Notes under the pieces: model-generated
Databases searched by the model: none
Seen by the model: the letters and a program-made list of their open reading frames with translations, nothing else
Told to the model about the DNA's origin: nothing
Shown: positions 9,574 to 21,355 of the stretch, one piece after another
Position numbering within the stretch: position 1 is the first letter of the stretch
Layout: every line of letters begins with the position of its first letter
DNA from: Lunularia cruciata
Taxonomy: Eukaryota; Streptophyta; Marchantiopsida; Lunulariales; Lunulariaceae
Assembly: GCA_948567375.1 (NCBI GenBank)
Contig: OX419757.1
Coordinates: 70,873,836-70,937,835, forward strand
DNA length: 64,000 bases
Direction of reading: 5' to 3'
Translations under genes and position numbers: made by a program

Positions 9574-9797
9574 CAAGTACTCGGGCCCTGTACAAACTGC
9601 CCGTCAAACCATGGGAACTGGTTTCGCCCGAAGCAGCCGACCAAGGATCACCCATTACTCGGGGTGCTCCACGCCGTTGTTGAGTGTGGTCTACTAGAGT
9701 CATTGGTGATCTTATGTAGGAGACCAAGGTTGGGCCATTGACTGAGGTTAAGTCGTAACAAGGTAGCTGCAGGGGAACCTGTGGCTGGATTGACTCC
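9440..9797 (+). pseudogene. rrn18: Nuclear fragment of mitochondrial small-subunit (18S) rRNA, 3' end (NUMT)
   Basis: About 360 bases match the 3' end of plant mitochondrial rrn18. Landmarks are the helix containing gttggaatcgctagtaatcg (9533 on), a degraded decoding region (ctgtacaaactgcccgtcaa, where the functional form has cac-actgcccgtcac), aagtcgtaacaaggtagc (9752 on), and the gene end at ggggaacctgtggctggatt. The 5' three quarters of the gene are missing, and decoding-site bases that do not vary in working rRNAs are changed, so this is a dead transfer. Bacterial, plastid and nuclear 18S rRNA fit worse: the segment gttctctgcaactcgagaac is typical of plant mitochondria. Confidence 0.85.
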
Positions 9798-9961
9798 TTC
9801 TTTTTCTAATTCCATAAAAAGTGGCAAGCCGCAGAAAAGGAAGAAAAGAATTTGTCTTTACGAAAGAAAGCTTTCAATTTACAATCTCGAATACAATGAC
9901 ACAGCTTAAAAAAGTGATAAGAAAATAAATGACGAAGGTTCCAGAATAACATGTCTATCTG

Positions 9962-10113
9962 TAGTTGCAGGAATAAGGGAAAAGGCGACCGCGTAGAGAA
10001 CACGAAGGATGGGAAGACCCCATCAAACCGTACAAAGGCGAGGCGAAAAAAAGGTAAAATGAGGCTAGGCCACAATAGAGTTGATATGAGAAATCTGCCC
10101 TAGTTGCAGGAAT
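9962..10113 (-). mobile_element. 126-bp LINE 3'-end insertion with 13-bp target duplication
   Basis: The 13 bases tagttgcaggaat occur at 9962-9974 and again at 10101-10113. Between them lie only 126 bases (9975-10100), all matching, on the minus strand, the last part of the LINE (end of the ORF, stem-loop, ctacgcggtcgcc box). It is therefore a separate retrotransposition event rather than a remnant of a longer copy. Confidence 0.75.
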
Positions 10114-10169
10114 TGGTTTACAGGAACTTTTTTGAATTAGAGAGTATTGGCTAGCAAATACACAAGGGG

Positions 10170-10570
10170 ATGAATCACCCTAGGTGATATGTTCTAGTTA
10201 GCTTGTAGATTATTGGATTTGCATAGCTCATGATTGTAGTGGTGTAGAGTAAAATCCTCGGAACCAATACTATTGGTTTTGTTCCATTTTACTTTTTTTC
10301 TTATCCTATTTGGATTTTGCCTATTTTTTTATTTTTGTCTTTTCTTAACATGACTCGGGTAGCTTAGGTGTTGTAGGGCTGATTTTTTTACCAAAATTAT
10401 TGGTTGGTTTAGCATTATTTTATTTTATTTTTTGTCTTTTCTTAACATGACTCGGATGCTTAGGTGCTGTAAGGCCGATTTCTTTTACAAAAATTATTGG
10501 GGCTTAGCATTATTTTATCCCTTTTGTCTTTTCCCTTTAGAGTTTGATAGGGTCTTCCCGTCCTTGTTGT
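10170..10570 (+). repeat. Diverged LINE 3'-end copies in tandem
   Basis: At least two old copies of the LINE end lie head to tail. Landmarks are cctaggtgat...gcatagctcatga (10180-10235), gactcgg-tagcttaggtg-tgtagggc (10353 and 10447), the ggcttagcattattttat version of the end of the ORF, and gatagggtcttcccgtc (10548). They are too decayed to code for anything. Confidence 0.6.
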
Positions 10571-10639
10571 TACCATTCGCTGTTGCATTTTATTCTTTGA
10601 ATCAGGCTTTACTAACAAGACGTCTTTTTAAGACTAACC

Positions 10640-10790
10640 CAAGGGTAGATTTCTCATTTAGATACTATTGAGGCTTAGCTCCATTCTTCTGCTTTTATCT
10701 CTCGTTATGTGGCTTGGCTTGGCTTGGCTTGATGGGGTCTTCCATCCTTCGTGTTTTCTACCGTTGTTCTTTTCTCTTTCACTCGCCCCA
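10640..10790 (+). repeat. LINE 3'-end fragment
   Basis: Matches the LINE end from gtagatttctcat...actattgaggcttagc to gatggggtcttccatcc (one C lost in the hairpin) and a degenerate ctaccgttg box. A ggctt unit is expanded to three copies at about 10711-10730. Confidence 0.7.
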
Positions 10791-11569
10791 GTTATAAACC
10801 TTTTATTAAGTGATGTATCTATGAGAAACCATAGCATCATATCTAGAAGCATGTACGATGGTCTATCTCATGTATGGAAAGAAATTTCCTTGTACTCCTG
10901 CGTGGTGATCCTATGGTGATTTTTCAGAACTACATTCTAGATGATGGAACTCCTGATGTTACCTTGAATTTTACTAATATGAGCAGTTCTTGATCAAAGC
11001 AATTGTGGCTTGCATGTTGACTTCTACGTGTGAATTTTCACTTGCCTTCGATCATGAGGGGAATTCGTTTTTACTTCTTTACTATTGATGAATATTTTAT
11101 TGAGACCGTTTGTCCAAATTCTTAAATGCACCTCGCGGAAAGACAAGGATTCGATGTATTCAATTTAATGAAATATACCTCTTGCATGAGAGCATCCCTG
11201 GATGCCAAGTGCACCACGAAGGATTTTAATTAAAAGAAAACACGAATTTACACGAATGACTTCCCAACTATAACATATAAATTGGACCTCTTTCTCCAAG
11301 TGTTGCTGATGGAACTTGTGCTTACATTGAGAAACTTAGAATCTTACTTGAGCTTTCTGTATTCAAAGACTCGGGTTTAGAAGAAAGTGAACAAGGTAAG
11401 GGAAAGTTCAAAATCGTATCTTGGCTAGTACTTGGAGAGTTTAAATCTCTTTCATGCGAGACATATATATAAAATAGATCAAAGAAAAGCGTTCAAACAA
11501 TCGAACACAATTGTTTGATTGTTATGCTGATAGGATGTTTTAATTTTGTGTCACGCTAGCAGACAAGAA
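10791..11569. other. No gene seen
   Basis: Intergenic sequence upstream of tRNA-Pro. I see no credible open frame or repeat in it. Confidence 0.5.
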
Positions 11570-11641
11570 GGGCATTTGGTCTAGTGGTATGATTCTTGCT
11601 TTGGGTGCAAGAGGCCGCGAGTTCGATTCTCGCAATGCCCC
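11570..11641 (+). tRNA. tRNA-Pro (UGG)
   Basis: A complete 72-base cloverleaf. The acceptor stem GGGCATT pairs with AATGCCC, with C as the discriminator base. The A box is TGGTCTAGTGG; the anticodon stem CTTGC/GCAAG (11595-11599/11607-11611) carries the loop TTTGGGT with anticodon TGG at 11602-11604. The B box is GAGTTCGATTCTC, and TTTT follows at 11644-11647 as a Pol III terminator. There is no intron and no encoded CCA, as expected for a nuclear plant gene. It looks functional and reads proline CCA codons, with wobble to others. Confidence 0.95.
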
Positions 11642-11756
11642 GCGTTTTGTGCAGAATCTGATTTAACCGATGCTCCATGGAAGATTTTCTTATAAAAACA
11701 TCTACTACTCCTCGAACATAACAGCATTTTTTCTTCAGTGTCTGATTTTCCAACGT

Positions 11757-11845
11757 GCCCCATTTTCCCTATGTTGTCTCACCCTTGTACGGTTTGATGG
11801 GGTCTTCCCATCCTTCGTTTTTCTACTTGGTCGCCCTTCCCATCA
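11757..11845 (+). repeat. LINE 3'-end fragment
   Basis: Matches only the LINE 3' UTR: gccccattttccc, cccttgtacggtttgatggggtcttcccatcc (intact hairpin near 11798) and ttttctacttggtcgcc. It lies about 115 bp downstream of the tRNA-Pro gene. I could not find a clear target duplication. Confidence 0.75.
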
Positions 11846-13330
11846 ATGTCCAACTCAGAAGAAAAGTGCAATCTCTGGTGCTGAAACGAAGTCTTTCCTG
11901 ATGTTAATGGCGAATACTTCACCAAACTGCATGCATTGCAAACTCCTAATCCGTTCAAGGGACTTGGACACCTTTATGGATGAAATTTAAATGCCTAGCT
12001 CCTGGGGAAGTGCGCAGTCCATCAGAACTCCCTCTGTGAGAGCGACCAGAATCATTCGAGCGTCTAGTGTCCCGTTTGTTCTCTCCGGCCAACTTTCTCT
12101 CCCGTAAACTTCTAATTCCACAAGAAACACAACACTGCATGGGTAGCAGGACAAGGACCTCAATTGCCACTTCGTCGGGCATCCACAATCTTATCCTTCC
12201 CTCATAACATGTACAAACCTGTATCTGCCCACAGTACAACGGACCTTCAAGAGGGTGGTCTGTTTCGGCATGCTAGTATTACCACACTTTTGGTTCCATC
12301 TTCTCTCTTTAAAAATGGCTCCCTTGGTGCGCAGCGACATTAACTGTAAGACATTTGTCTCCTAGCTGCCTGGACTATCCCGATTCTCATCCATACTAGG
12401 ATTTTCTTCAAGTAGATTTTGGCTACACGAGCGATTTTGATTACACATGCGAATGTCCAACATGTTCCGGTCTTGAGTGATAGGTACAAGGTGTTGACGT
12501 GGTCACAGATTTCCCACTCTCAATTTGAGCGAGCAATCCAGTATTATTGCAGATACAATTCCGCAGATTTGTGTCTTGTCTTTGCAGGTTTAACTAGGAA
12601 TGTAATTACAGCTGGAAATGTATTCTAGAGCTCGGGAATATTTGGAGGATTGCATGGAACAAATGGGCTGATGTGATACTCGGGATTATGACAGGGCCCC
12701 GGCACCGACAGCAGAAAGCATCTTGTCCGGGCAGACATTAGCTACCAATCCGGAAGCGTTTCTGTTTTCCAGACGTGCATGTTGCGGTCCCGCAGTTGGA
12801 AGCTGTAGAAGTACATGTACGGGATTTACGAGCTACCATCACCATGCGTTAGAACGTTATTCCTCAAATAAGCAATTTGAACTTGTTCTTTCACCAGATT
12901 AAGGTCAGCTCTTGAGGTCGACAATTGAGAACTAGTGGCACCAACTAAACCCAAATCTTCAGTTCCTAGACAGTTCGCACTAGACCTGGAAAAGACAACG
13001 CAAATGATAGGGGCGACACCTAATTTGATTGTTGACCTGTTCTACAAAATTCACTTTAGGACGGTAAACCTAGCGGCTGAGTAACCAGCAAATGCATCCG
13101 CTAGTATAAGTATCCGCTTTTGCAACTTTGGTCGCAGGGGCCTCTTCTCTGAACCATTACTTCGTACAATCTACTCCACAACAATGTGTCATACTTCTCT
13201 TTGGAACTGCGTACCGAACTGACAACATTAAAACTCACACTAGAAGATCATGGAGATGAACTATCTCACAATAGACAGCAGTATTAAGTAAAATTTAACG
13301 CAAACAACAATGAGGAAAAACCCCCTCACC
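11846..13330. other. No recognised gene
   Basis: Moderate-GC intergenic sequence. The longest plus frame (12419-12628, 69 codons) has no motif I know. I see no repeats of note. Confidence 0.4.
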
Positions 13331-13402
13331 ACTTTACTTCGAGAGAGCGCACATCACTGACATTTACATTCGAAGAAAGAAGAAAGCAATCCTCCTGTCG
13401 TT

Positions 13403-13437
13403 AAACCCTAAAAACCCTCAATATAACCCTAAAACAG
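13403..13437 (+). repeat. Telomere-like aaaccctaa cluster in the RPS20 3' flank
   Basis: Three close units related to the plant telo-box (taaaccctaa, aaaccctc, taaccctaa). In plants this motif usually sits in promoters of translation genes. Here it lies just past the stop codon of RPS20, in reverse orientation to the gene. Confidence 0.45.
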
Positions 13438-13451
13438 CCGACCGGTCGGAT

Positions 13452-13823
13452 CTACACATCAGCAATGGTGACTTCGACCTCGACACCGGGTTCGATGGTG
13501 ATGGAGGTGATCTGCTTGACAACCTCTGAAGGACTGTGCAAATCTATAACACGCTTGTGAACTCTCAGTTCAAAACCGTCCCAGGTGTTGGTTCCCTCTC
13601 CACAAGGAGACTTCCTGGTGGTGATTCGCATAACCTTGGTGGGCATGCGGACGGGCCCCTTGATTTTCAATCTCTTGTCCTTGGCACCCTTGATGAGATC
13701 GGCACAAACCTTCTCGAGGTTCTTCACATTCTTGGATGACAAGGTGATACGGATCCTGTGGACTGTCTCTGCAGCCTCCTGAATCCCTTCCTTTCCAGGC
13801 TTGATTGGCAACGCGGCCGCCAT
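13452..13823 (-). CDS. RPS20: 40S ribosomal protein uS10 (RPS20), cytosolic
   Basis: Structural protein of the small cytosolic ribosomal subunit, placed in the head near the mRNA path. The 123-residue product has the family's usual length and its signature segments: [17 protein letters not shown] (N-terminal strand and helix), [20 protein letters not shown], and [19 protein letters not shown] with the C-terminal [14 protein letters not shown]. The start is set at ATG 13821-13823 ([11 protein letters not shown]), because sequence beyond it, though open to about 13988, does not look like this protein and is probably 5' UTR, perhaps with an intron ending near the AG before the start. The coding part has no intron. 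All conserved residues look intact, so I take it to be functional. Its neighbours are unrelated. Confidence 0.95.
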   Translation of the reverse strand: MAAALPIKPGKEGIQEAAETVHRIRITLSSKNVKNLEKVCADLIKGAKDKRLKIKGPVRMPTKVMRITTRKSPCGEGTNTWDGFELRVHKRVIDLHSPSEVVKQITSITIEPGVEVEVTIADV

Positions 13824-13988
13824 GACTCTATTATAATCAACAGCTGCAAATTCGAAAACCTCGTACGCAGCTCCCGAGACAGACGCCGGCTCTTCGAGCA
13901 GACCGCTTGCTGAGGAGGAACTTCGCAGCGCGATTGTGAAAAACGATCGATGAAACACCGAAAGAAGAACCCCGATCTTTCGTTCCAA

Positions 13989-15179
13989 ACCTTATAACCT
14001 GCGCAGGCTTGTGTATGCCCTATCGCGGGAATAGGGTATTCGTGCGGCCCGGTCACCGGCACAGCAGGCCACCAGCCCTGCCTCGCGACGTCGCGGTCGG
14101 AGGTTGAACGAATGAACATTAGACGAACAATGGCGTGTACGATTCTCAAAAGAAACCAGCCGGAGCGCAGGTCATCCCGGTCGATGTTGAAAGACTTTGT
14201 TCTGGTCGGACGATGTGTACGTAGTTTACCAGTGAGATCTGACTTGGGAAGCAAGTTATGCGACGAAATTGCTCAATCAAAACAGGAATTCGTCGCAAGT
14301 TCTCACGGCGCAGCCAATAAAGAAAATGGACAAATTATTCAAGATGATAATTCAGTATAAATTCTACCATGGAGTAAGTCATATTTTTCTATATGTGTAT
14401 CTGGAGTACGTACCCTGAACTTAGAGAATTTTGGTATTCAATTTAAATTATATAGATATCTCTCTATTTGACATTGTTTACTTTTATTAATCAAGTGGTG
14501 TGACATACCTGGCTAGTTTTCTTAGTGTATTGTAAATCTACCAACAACACTCGGTTGGGGTTCTATCTTAAATATATTGTAAAAGTTCTATTTATTTATT
14601 TTATATCAGATATCTTGTATCTAAAAATTTATTCATAAGTGAATTCATTCATATTTCTTCAAGATGATTCTAATATTTTTCATTATAAGAGATATAATAT
14701 ACAATCATGTGCATCCTAGGATAAATTAAGTTTATGATCACTCTTGGGATTTAATCTACCATTTTCATGTGATCATAATTTATAATTTATATTATTATCT
14801 TACTTGCTTCAAGGTCCTATGTTTACAAGTATTTATTGTTATTCAATCATTAGGGTGAAAGGCAATCAGAATACTTTTTTTCCGCAGTTAATCATAATTT
14901 TCTCATCTAAATACTTTCGGATTAGCTATAGGAATATAGCATAGTTCAAAGAAAATCTTTTTGAATTTTAAAAGTTCATACAACAAAGGCAACGTAGACA
15001 ACTTACGGATCAAAGTCAATAAGCTACAAATTAATTCAAAAGAGTATTGGAAAGATTTCCGGAGAACAAGAGTTTCACGACTTTCTCCCTTTTCTTTTAA
15101 TATCTTTTGTTATATAGCATTTTAACTCTCTCTACCTTTTATATTCTCATTGTGTTTTATATGTTTGATATGGAGTGTT
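13989..15179. other. RPS20 upstream region, then AT-rich spacer
   Basis: 13989-14350 is the likely promoter side of RPS20, of moderate GC; I see no unmistakable TATA box. From about 14360 the sequence becomes strongly AT-rich, with no open frame or recognised element. Confidence 0.4.
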
Positions 15180-15432
15180 TGAGAGTTTATATTAGACGCT
15201 AGAGGTATCATTCTCACTTGTATACTTTATAGTGTATTTTAGACAACGTGTGTTCATTGTATCACTTTCATTTTTATACTTTATATTCTTGAAATATATT
15301 GAATAGAGTATATTGACTTGATGGGGTATTCCAATTCTTATACTTTATATTCTTGGAATATATTGAGTAGAGTATATTGACTTGATGGGGTATTCCCATC
15401 CTTCTTGTTTGCTACGCGGTCGCCTTCTCTCG
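15180..15432 (+). repeat. Old LINE 3'-end copy with internal duplication
   Basis: Decayed match to the end of the LINE ORF (tcattctcactt-tatactttata, gtattttagacaacgtgtgttcattg), then the 3' UTR. The segment from ctttatattcttg-aatatattga to cttgatggggtattcc occurs twice (about 15283 and 15345). The second copy keeps the hairpin (15387) and the ctacgcggtcgcc box. Confidence 0.6.
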
Positions 15433-18400
15433 AGAGTATATTGATGTAGCGTTAGTTTTCCTCCTTAATATAGTTTAAGTATAGATTTTAATTAGGGTCT
15501 TTAATTCCTTATCCCCCTATTCTTAGTATAGTTTTATTAGTTTACTTTAGAGATAATTGACCAAGCTGAAATTATGTAGTAGGAACAAGAAGCCTTACTT
15601 CCTAAGTATACTCCAAATGGTCTCCTTTCAAGAAAATAAAGCTCAGATACGTTATTAGAATTCTAAAGGCACTCTTGATAAGTATCTATACTATACAATG
15701 AAAATTGTGTATTTAAATTTATTTAAACATATAAATTACTAAGAGTCTTAGATTAATTTTAGTACGGTTTTAATCAAAAGTAGGAACAAGAAGCCAAAGT
15801 CAGGATGCTAATTAATGTAGAGAATAATTAACTATTTCAAAACTATCCGTCTTAGAGTTGCAAATTCGTTTTTATCAAGGTCACTAAAATATAAATATTC
15901 TTCTTGTGCAATTGGGATCTTATGTAATATCATATACATCTACTATCTTTTGCATATATAAATTATATTGATAGAATTTCATAATCTTAATAGAATCAAC
16001 GACCTTAACATTGTTCAAATTGCTTCTATGTAGTACTATTCCCTGGCATAAATTAAGAAAACCATCACATCCAATGAAGCTATATCCCAAGAATTACTTA
16101 TCAAATTAAGATAAGTAACAAATCAATGTATTACTTATTAGTCATCCTCAAATGTCTCATGAGATATATAAAAAATATACATACACCTAAGTCAGCGTTG
16201 CTTTATCAATAATTTAGTCTATGTTAAAATAACTGAATACCCCAATCAATTAAAATCAATCACGTTACCACATAATTAACTATCTTGGGTGGAAAGACAA
16301 ATAGATACTAATATCTATTCGATACCAGCTCACATTAGGTGTAGAACAAGAAATACTCCATCATTGTTTAGTACTTGAAGTTTCATTCAGATGATGGGGA
16401 AAATAAATCAGAGCGTGAAAGCTTATAACGCTAAGATTGCATTTAGGGGGGAACAAACTAAGTGCGAAGGGTTTTTACAATTATCTCTATAATCTATTCA
16501 AATTATGCTCAACAATGTTTATTGCTCGAGAGAATAATAGATAAGTTCTCTTCCTGATTGCGTTTAATCATAATCAAACAAACATGGGCTGAAATTGCAG
16601 ATTTTGTGCAAAACTTCCTCTACGTTGTTTTCTACATCGATTATCTTCTTCTGAATTAGAATAATGATGAGGTTAGAGACTTTGTTGATCCATCAAGTTA
16701 AACCGATTAAAATTTAAATTTTCAGCATGTGAAAATTGAAGTTACTCAAGTTATAATTTTTATAATCATCAATCTATAATTATAAACTACTTTCTGCAGA
16801 TAATTACAGCTATATTTTAACCTCTAAAATGAAAGAATATGAAAGGTGTTGAGTGGACCCTGTATTAATAATACGCTCGTATATCCTAATTTATGGAAGC
16901 ACACCAAAGAAAGGGTAAACAAATTTAATAAATCGAATAAATGGAACCTGCCAATAAAACTTGAATAAGATCTAAACCTTTGGAAGTTTTACATAACTAG
17001 TAAAATTTTGAGAAATCATTGCAATAGAACTTACAAAAGAAAGGTAGGCTTCGAAAAGATACAGATATATCATCTGTGTATTCGAATATTTGATCTAAAT
17101 TTGATTTTAGTGAGTACAAGATTTCCCGATATGTTCCATTCCACACAACACGAGACAGACTTGAAAGAAATAAACCTTTATGCAACCTCCGAATATGCAG
17201 AGAGGCCGGGAGTTCATATAACAAGGCCTCGAGTTTATGTAGTATGATCCAGCAGTAATTGTTATTGAGCTACATATGTTATAGCATTCAAACAATCATT
17301 GGATATCTCACCAAATTCATATGAAATACCAATATATGTCTCCAACAACAATGTTAATGATGATATGGATTTCATACGTTTGATCATAATTTTATACATA
17401 GTTAAGTGTATACACATGCTTACTTCAACAAATGCATCTTCATGGATATCATGAGTATGCAAAACTGGTTTTACTCGTTGTTCTTGTAAGTCTCTTAATA
17501 ACGCTGTTGATTGAGATTAGGAGTAGGGAAGAATACATCATTCTTCCCCTAATTAGACATAATAATCAATCCCACAACAAAAGCCGGTCGTATCATTTTG
17601 CCCGATTGTTCTCCAATCGGCAGGGGTTGAAGATAATGAAGATGAAGACAAATTGAAGATAAGGATAATGGCAGAGAAACCAACTTTCCTCTCTTATAGA
17701 GTACAATTGACTACTGCTGGTTTATTTTTTTCACCAAGAAGAAGTACTCCACTCGACAAGTACATTGGCTCCTATTGGCTCAATGTTAGACAATGAACTA
17801 GTAGAGATAACCAAGAACACAATTTTGCAGCAAAATCTAGGCGAACTCCTCCTATGAAGCCCAGTCAGAAGGGCAAGTTGCTCGCTAGTGTTCTTCATGA
17901 TCCCATTATGCAGTGGTGCAAGCAACCTCCATTTTTCTCCATCATTCTGCAGTACGATGTCTTTCACACAGAAGTGTAGACTCCATCGAAGTAAGAGCTA
18001 TGCACCGTAGAGAGAACCCTAACTTGCGTCAGCCTCGGTACTCCATCAGGTCTTGTGGGCCATGACATCTCTAAAATCACTGATCTCCCATCCCATCTAG
18101 TACTTTTCGGGTTGTTCCGCTGTCATATTTTACTATATTGATTTGTTCGCGGCAAAAAGGTAGTGTCCAATCCTTCTGCTTGAACTGACAAAAGTGTTTT
18201 GAAGTACATGATTGCAGTTTTAACTGTGATGACAGAGACAGTATGCGTGTTTGTTTACTGATCTTTATGTGTAATTACACTCATGTTAAGATACGAGTTT
18301 CTAGGGTTGTATAGTTTACTTAGGTCAACTCACCTCTCTTTCATCGATCGGTGCACTACTGTTGAGTGTTTGCCTCATTAGTTCGTGTTCGTTGTAAAGA

Positions 18401-19620
18401 ATTTTAGCAGGAGATGAGCTTAAAAGATTAGTGGCAATGTTAACATCTACCCCGCGAAGAGAGAGGGAATTGAACCCTCTACATGCCATCTCCTTCTCTT
18501 CACAGCCACCCTTAACCCAGACCTTGTTCTTTCAAATCGCCTTACCTTCCAAGTCTTTAACTTGGTGCCGTAAGTGGTCTGAGGCATGAAGCATTCCCCC
18601 TGCAGTACGTCAGAGATGTAGCTGCCCTGCGATGTCGATTCAAAACCAGGTTTTGCCTGACGACTGGCAGCAGATGATGAAGCTTCATCCGTGGTTGCCT
18701 GTGCAGATCTCGCTTCGCAACCGGTCGAAAAAAGCTGCAGGCCCACTGTAACTGTCAGAAGACATTAGAACTTTGCCACACATCCTGGCACGGACGGTGT
18801 CATAGTGATCAGTAAGTGCGGTAATGGATTAAGGAAAGCATCCGCGGGCATCTGTTTTACCATGTGTATGACTGGATAGGCGTCCTGTATTCAGCGTCCA
18901 GAGATTGACCAATTCAATGAGGCAGACACACAATTAAATGTGCTGTAAACGTCATGCATTTTTGGGCAATAAAAAAGGTACTTTCGCAAAGAGCATGAAC
19001 AGCAAGAGCAAAGAAAAACACGCCATCCGGTTTGCCTCCAAGTGAGTGACGATCTTTATTATAATGAATTATTAAAAGAATTCCACAAATCTTTCTACCC
19101 CAGTTGTGATGGGTGCGTTCGTCATAGTTGTTCCCATCTGATTTTACATTTCTGCTAATTGATAGTGTATACAAAGAAACACTCCAGACGAATCATCGAG
19201 TAAGTTTTACTTCAGTCACAGTCAGGAAAGCCTGCCTGAGTTGTTTACCTACGCTGAAGACTCACTTACCGTGACATACCAGTAGTCTGTGACGATCTAT
19301 CTATTTTCAATTCCGCTCAATGAACACTCAAATTAGATGAATCCAGCCCTAAGACCAAGACGGCCGTAACTAGATTTCATCAACTTGCAAGAAAAGGACA
19401 GTGAGGACTGCAGCTGCATCCTGCACCAATAAACTACCATCATGACAACAATTAAACAATTTGTGCAGGCACAAATTTGATCTCAAAGTGAAAAGCTGTA
19501 GGAACCGAGCTCTTCAGAGCAATGCCTGCGGACACCAGCTATGTTTCCAACTCAGCGTCTGAAACTCAAGGATTGAGCGCGTGGACACTGATGACCGCCG
19601 GGGGCAGATAACATCGCTTA
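15433..19620. other. No recognised gene
   Basis: AT-rich to about 17.7 kb, then closer to 45% GC. A minus frame at 18447-18746 (99 codons, Ser/Arg-rich) is the longest; it has no domain I recognise and is probably chance. No RNA gene or element was identified. Confidence 0.4.
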
Positions 19621-19881
19621 GTGTTTCAAACACTCCGAGATGACCAGAAGAGGAGCTCTACAAAGACGACCGCTGTACTTAATAGGCAAACCGACGAAAC
19701 TAGAGCGTCTTATGCACTCTTCAAGAAGATTGCACAAGACGAAGACCATCCCAAAGAGATGGATAACCTATCGTACGACCTACAGCGAATGCATTACTTC
19801 CCTTCCCTCAAGAAATATGTCAGGTTCGTTACTACTAGGTATCCTCTAAAAGGAAGCAAAATCAAACTGAAAATGAGTTGA
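19621..19881 (+). pseudogene. Unrecognised 86-codon frame; possible gene relic
   Basis: The frame has an even, charged, coding-like composition and ends in DLQRMHYFPSLKKYVRF. The pattern of an aromatic followed by FP-x-KKYV recalls the conserved core of EFG1-type rRNA-processing proteins, but the match is short and I would not name it on this. Upstream and downstream sequence gives no clear continuation. It could equally be chance. Confidence 0.22.
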
Positions 19882-21355
19882 GACTGCTACATCAAGAGCT
19901 GAAGGAAGTGAAGGCTAAGGTCATGGACAGTGGATCGGCTACTCTCCTTCATAAGACGTAAGAAGTACCAAGCCTGTACATAAACATGGATGAAGAAACT
20001 GTACAGTCTAATCATTCAATGAACGTAGCCTCGTATGATGATGGAAGACAGATACCCAAGTAGACTCTTCGCACAGACAGGTACAGAGCAGATTAGGTAT
20101 CTCATATACATACTCCGAATAGATATAAAATATGGTCGTAAACGACTTCTATTGGCTACATATACATGAGCCTGTCTGTGGTCCTAATCCTCAACAGCCT
20201 AATCAAAGTTAACTGTAGACTTCATGCTCATATTTGCTCCGTACCCTCTCCAGTTCATCCACGATCAATCGTAACGGGATAAAACTAAGGCAACGGGAGA
20301 AAACTTCAATACTATGGAACCTCCCTCTATGACTCGATGAGAGTGCAGATATCTCTACGTCAGAAAGTCGGATGCTACTATATAGATTAGATCACATAAG
20401 GCACGATTGAGTTAACATATTAAAAGATTAAAACCAGCGGGACGAATATTCTTCTCGCCCTTATATCCAGATTCAAGTGACAGTGATCTCATTCCTCATT
20501 ACAAAGTTTCAGTTCCTGAAGTACTGAACTGATACAATTTTAGCTGATTCATCTTCATTGCAAAAAGAAAAGTGATAGCTCACCCATACCCATTTGATTA
20601 CATGACTTACATGACCGCACAGAACTGACCACCACCTAGAAAGGCACTAGCCTCTACATTATCTGTACATGACTACGCAGGCATAATTTCAGAGAGAAAG
20701 CTAATTGCTTGTTACAGAACTCAGTGCCGTGAGTGTAACCAAAGCCTTAAAAAGAGCAAGATCTTATTGACTCCTCTTAAGTGTAGAATTACGAGTTTAT
20801 AGCCAACAACACCCACTTTCTCACAAGATTTACACTATCTGTAAATGTGACAATTTTAATCCCGTACAATGGCTAACCATGTTTCATCAACTCTACAACC
20901 CTTCCCAATTTAATGAATTGCAATTACACGTGTGAATTGCTTGCATATCCTTTTGACGGAAGATATGCTGAACAGACAACTATCCACTCGCACCTGTGCC
21001 CTCACAGGCAACTTAAACACTCTGAAGGAAAGATCATTCCAGCTTTCATCAACCGTGTTAACGGTTCATTTGTATCTTTCCGTCATGGAAAATCCCAACC
21101 TCCAGTTCTTCACGTTCCTTCTATTCTTCATGAAGGTAATTCCTTGTTGCAGTTCGTGAATTTCCATACTGCTTTCTTCCAAACCCAACTTTTCGACATC
21201 TCTCACTTCTCCATTCCCCATACGTTGTTGTACATCAAAGAATTCCTTGTAGCCAGCTTGACCAAAAATGTTGCCTGATGTTACTTAGTTACCCATGTTA
21301 TAATTACATCCATCAATCTGCGAGCCATTACCTGCAATTACAATTCTTCAATCTG
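19882..21355. other. Intergenic and probable 3' UTR of the KH/CCCH gene
   Basis: The gene on the minus strand ends at 21356, so its 3' UTR must lie just below. A plus-strand frame at 20913-21278 (121 codons) has no recognisable domain and is probably antisense to that UTR. Nothing else is evident. Confidence 0.4.

Noticed and set aside
9394..9741. 115-codon plus frame and two minus frames over the rRNA fragment
   Set aside because: They overlap the mitochondrial rRNA match and have no protein signature.
9440..9797. A working rRNA gene
   Set aside because: Only the 3' quarter is present and invariant decoding bases are changed.
13824..13988. N-terminal extension of RPS20 (open frame to 13988)
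   Set aside because: Does not resemble uS10 and precedes a family-typical start; more likely 5' UTR or a targeting-free leader.
17577..17630. tRNA-like or hairpin RNA in an AT-rich block (aaaagccggtcg...caggggttgaag)
   Set aside because: No cloverleaf or matching A and B boxes could be formed.
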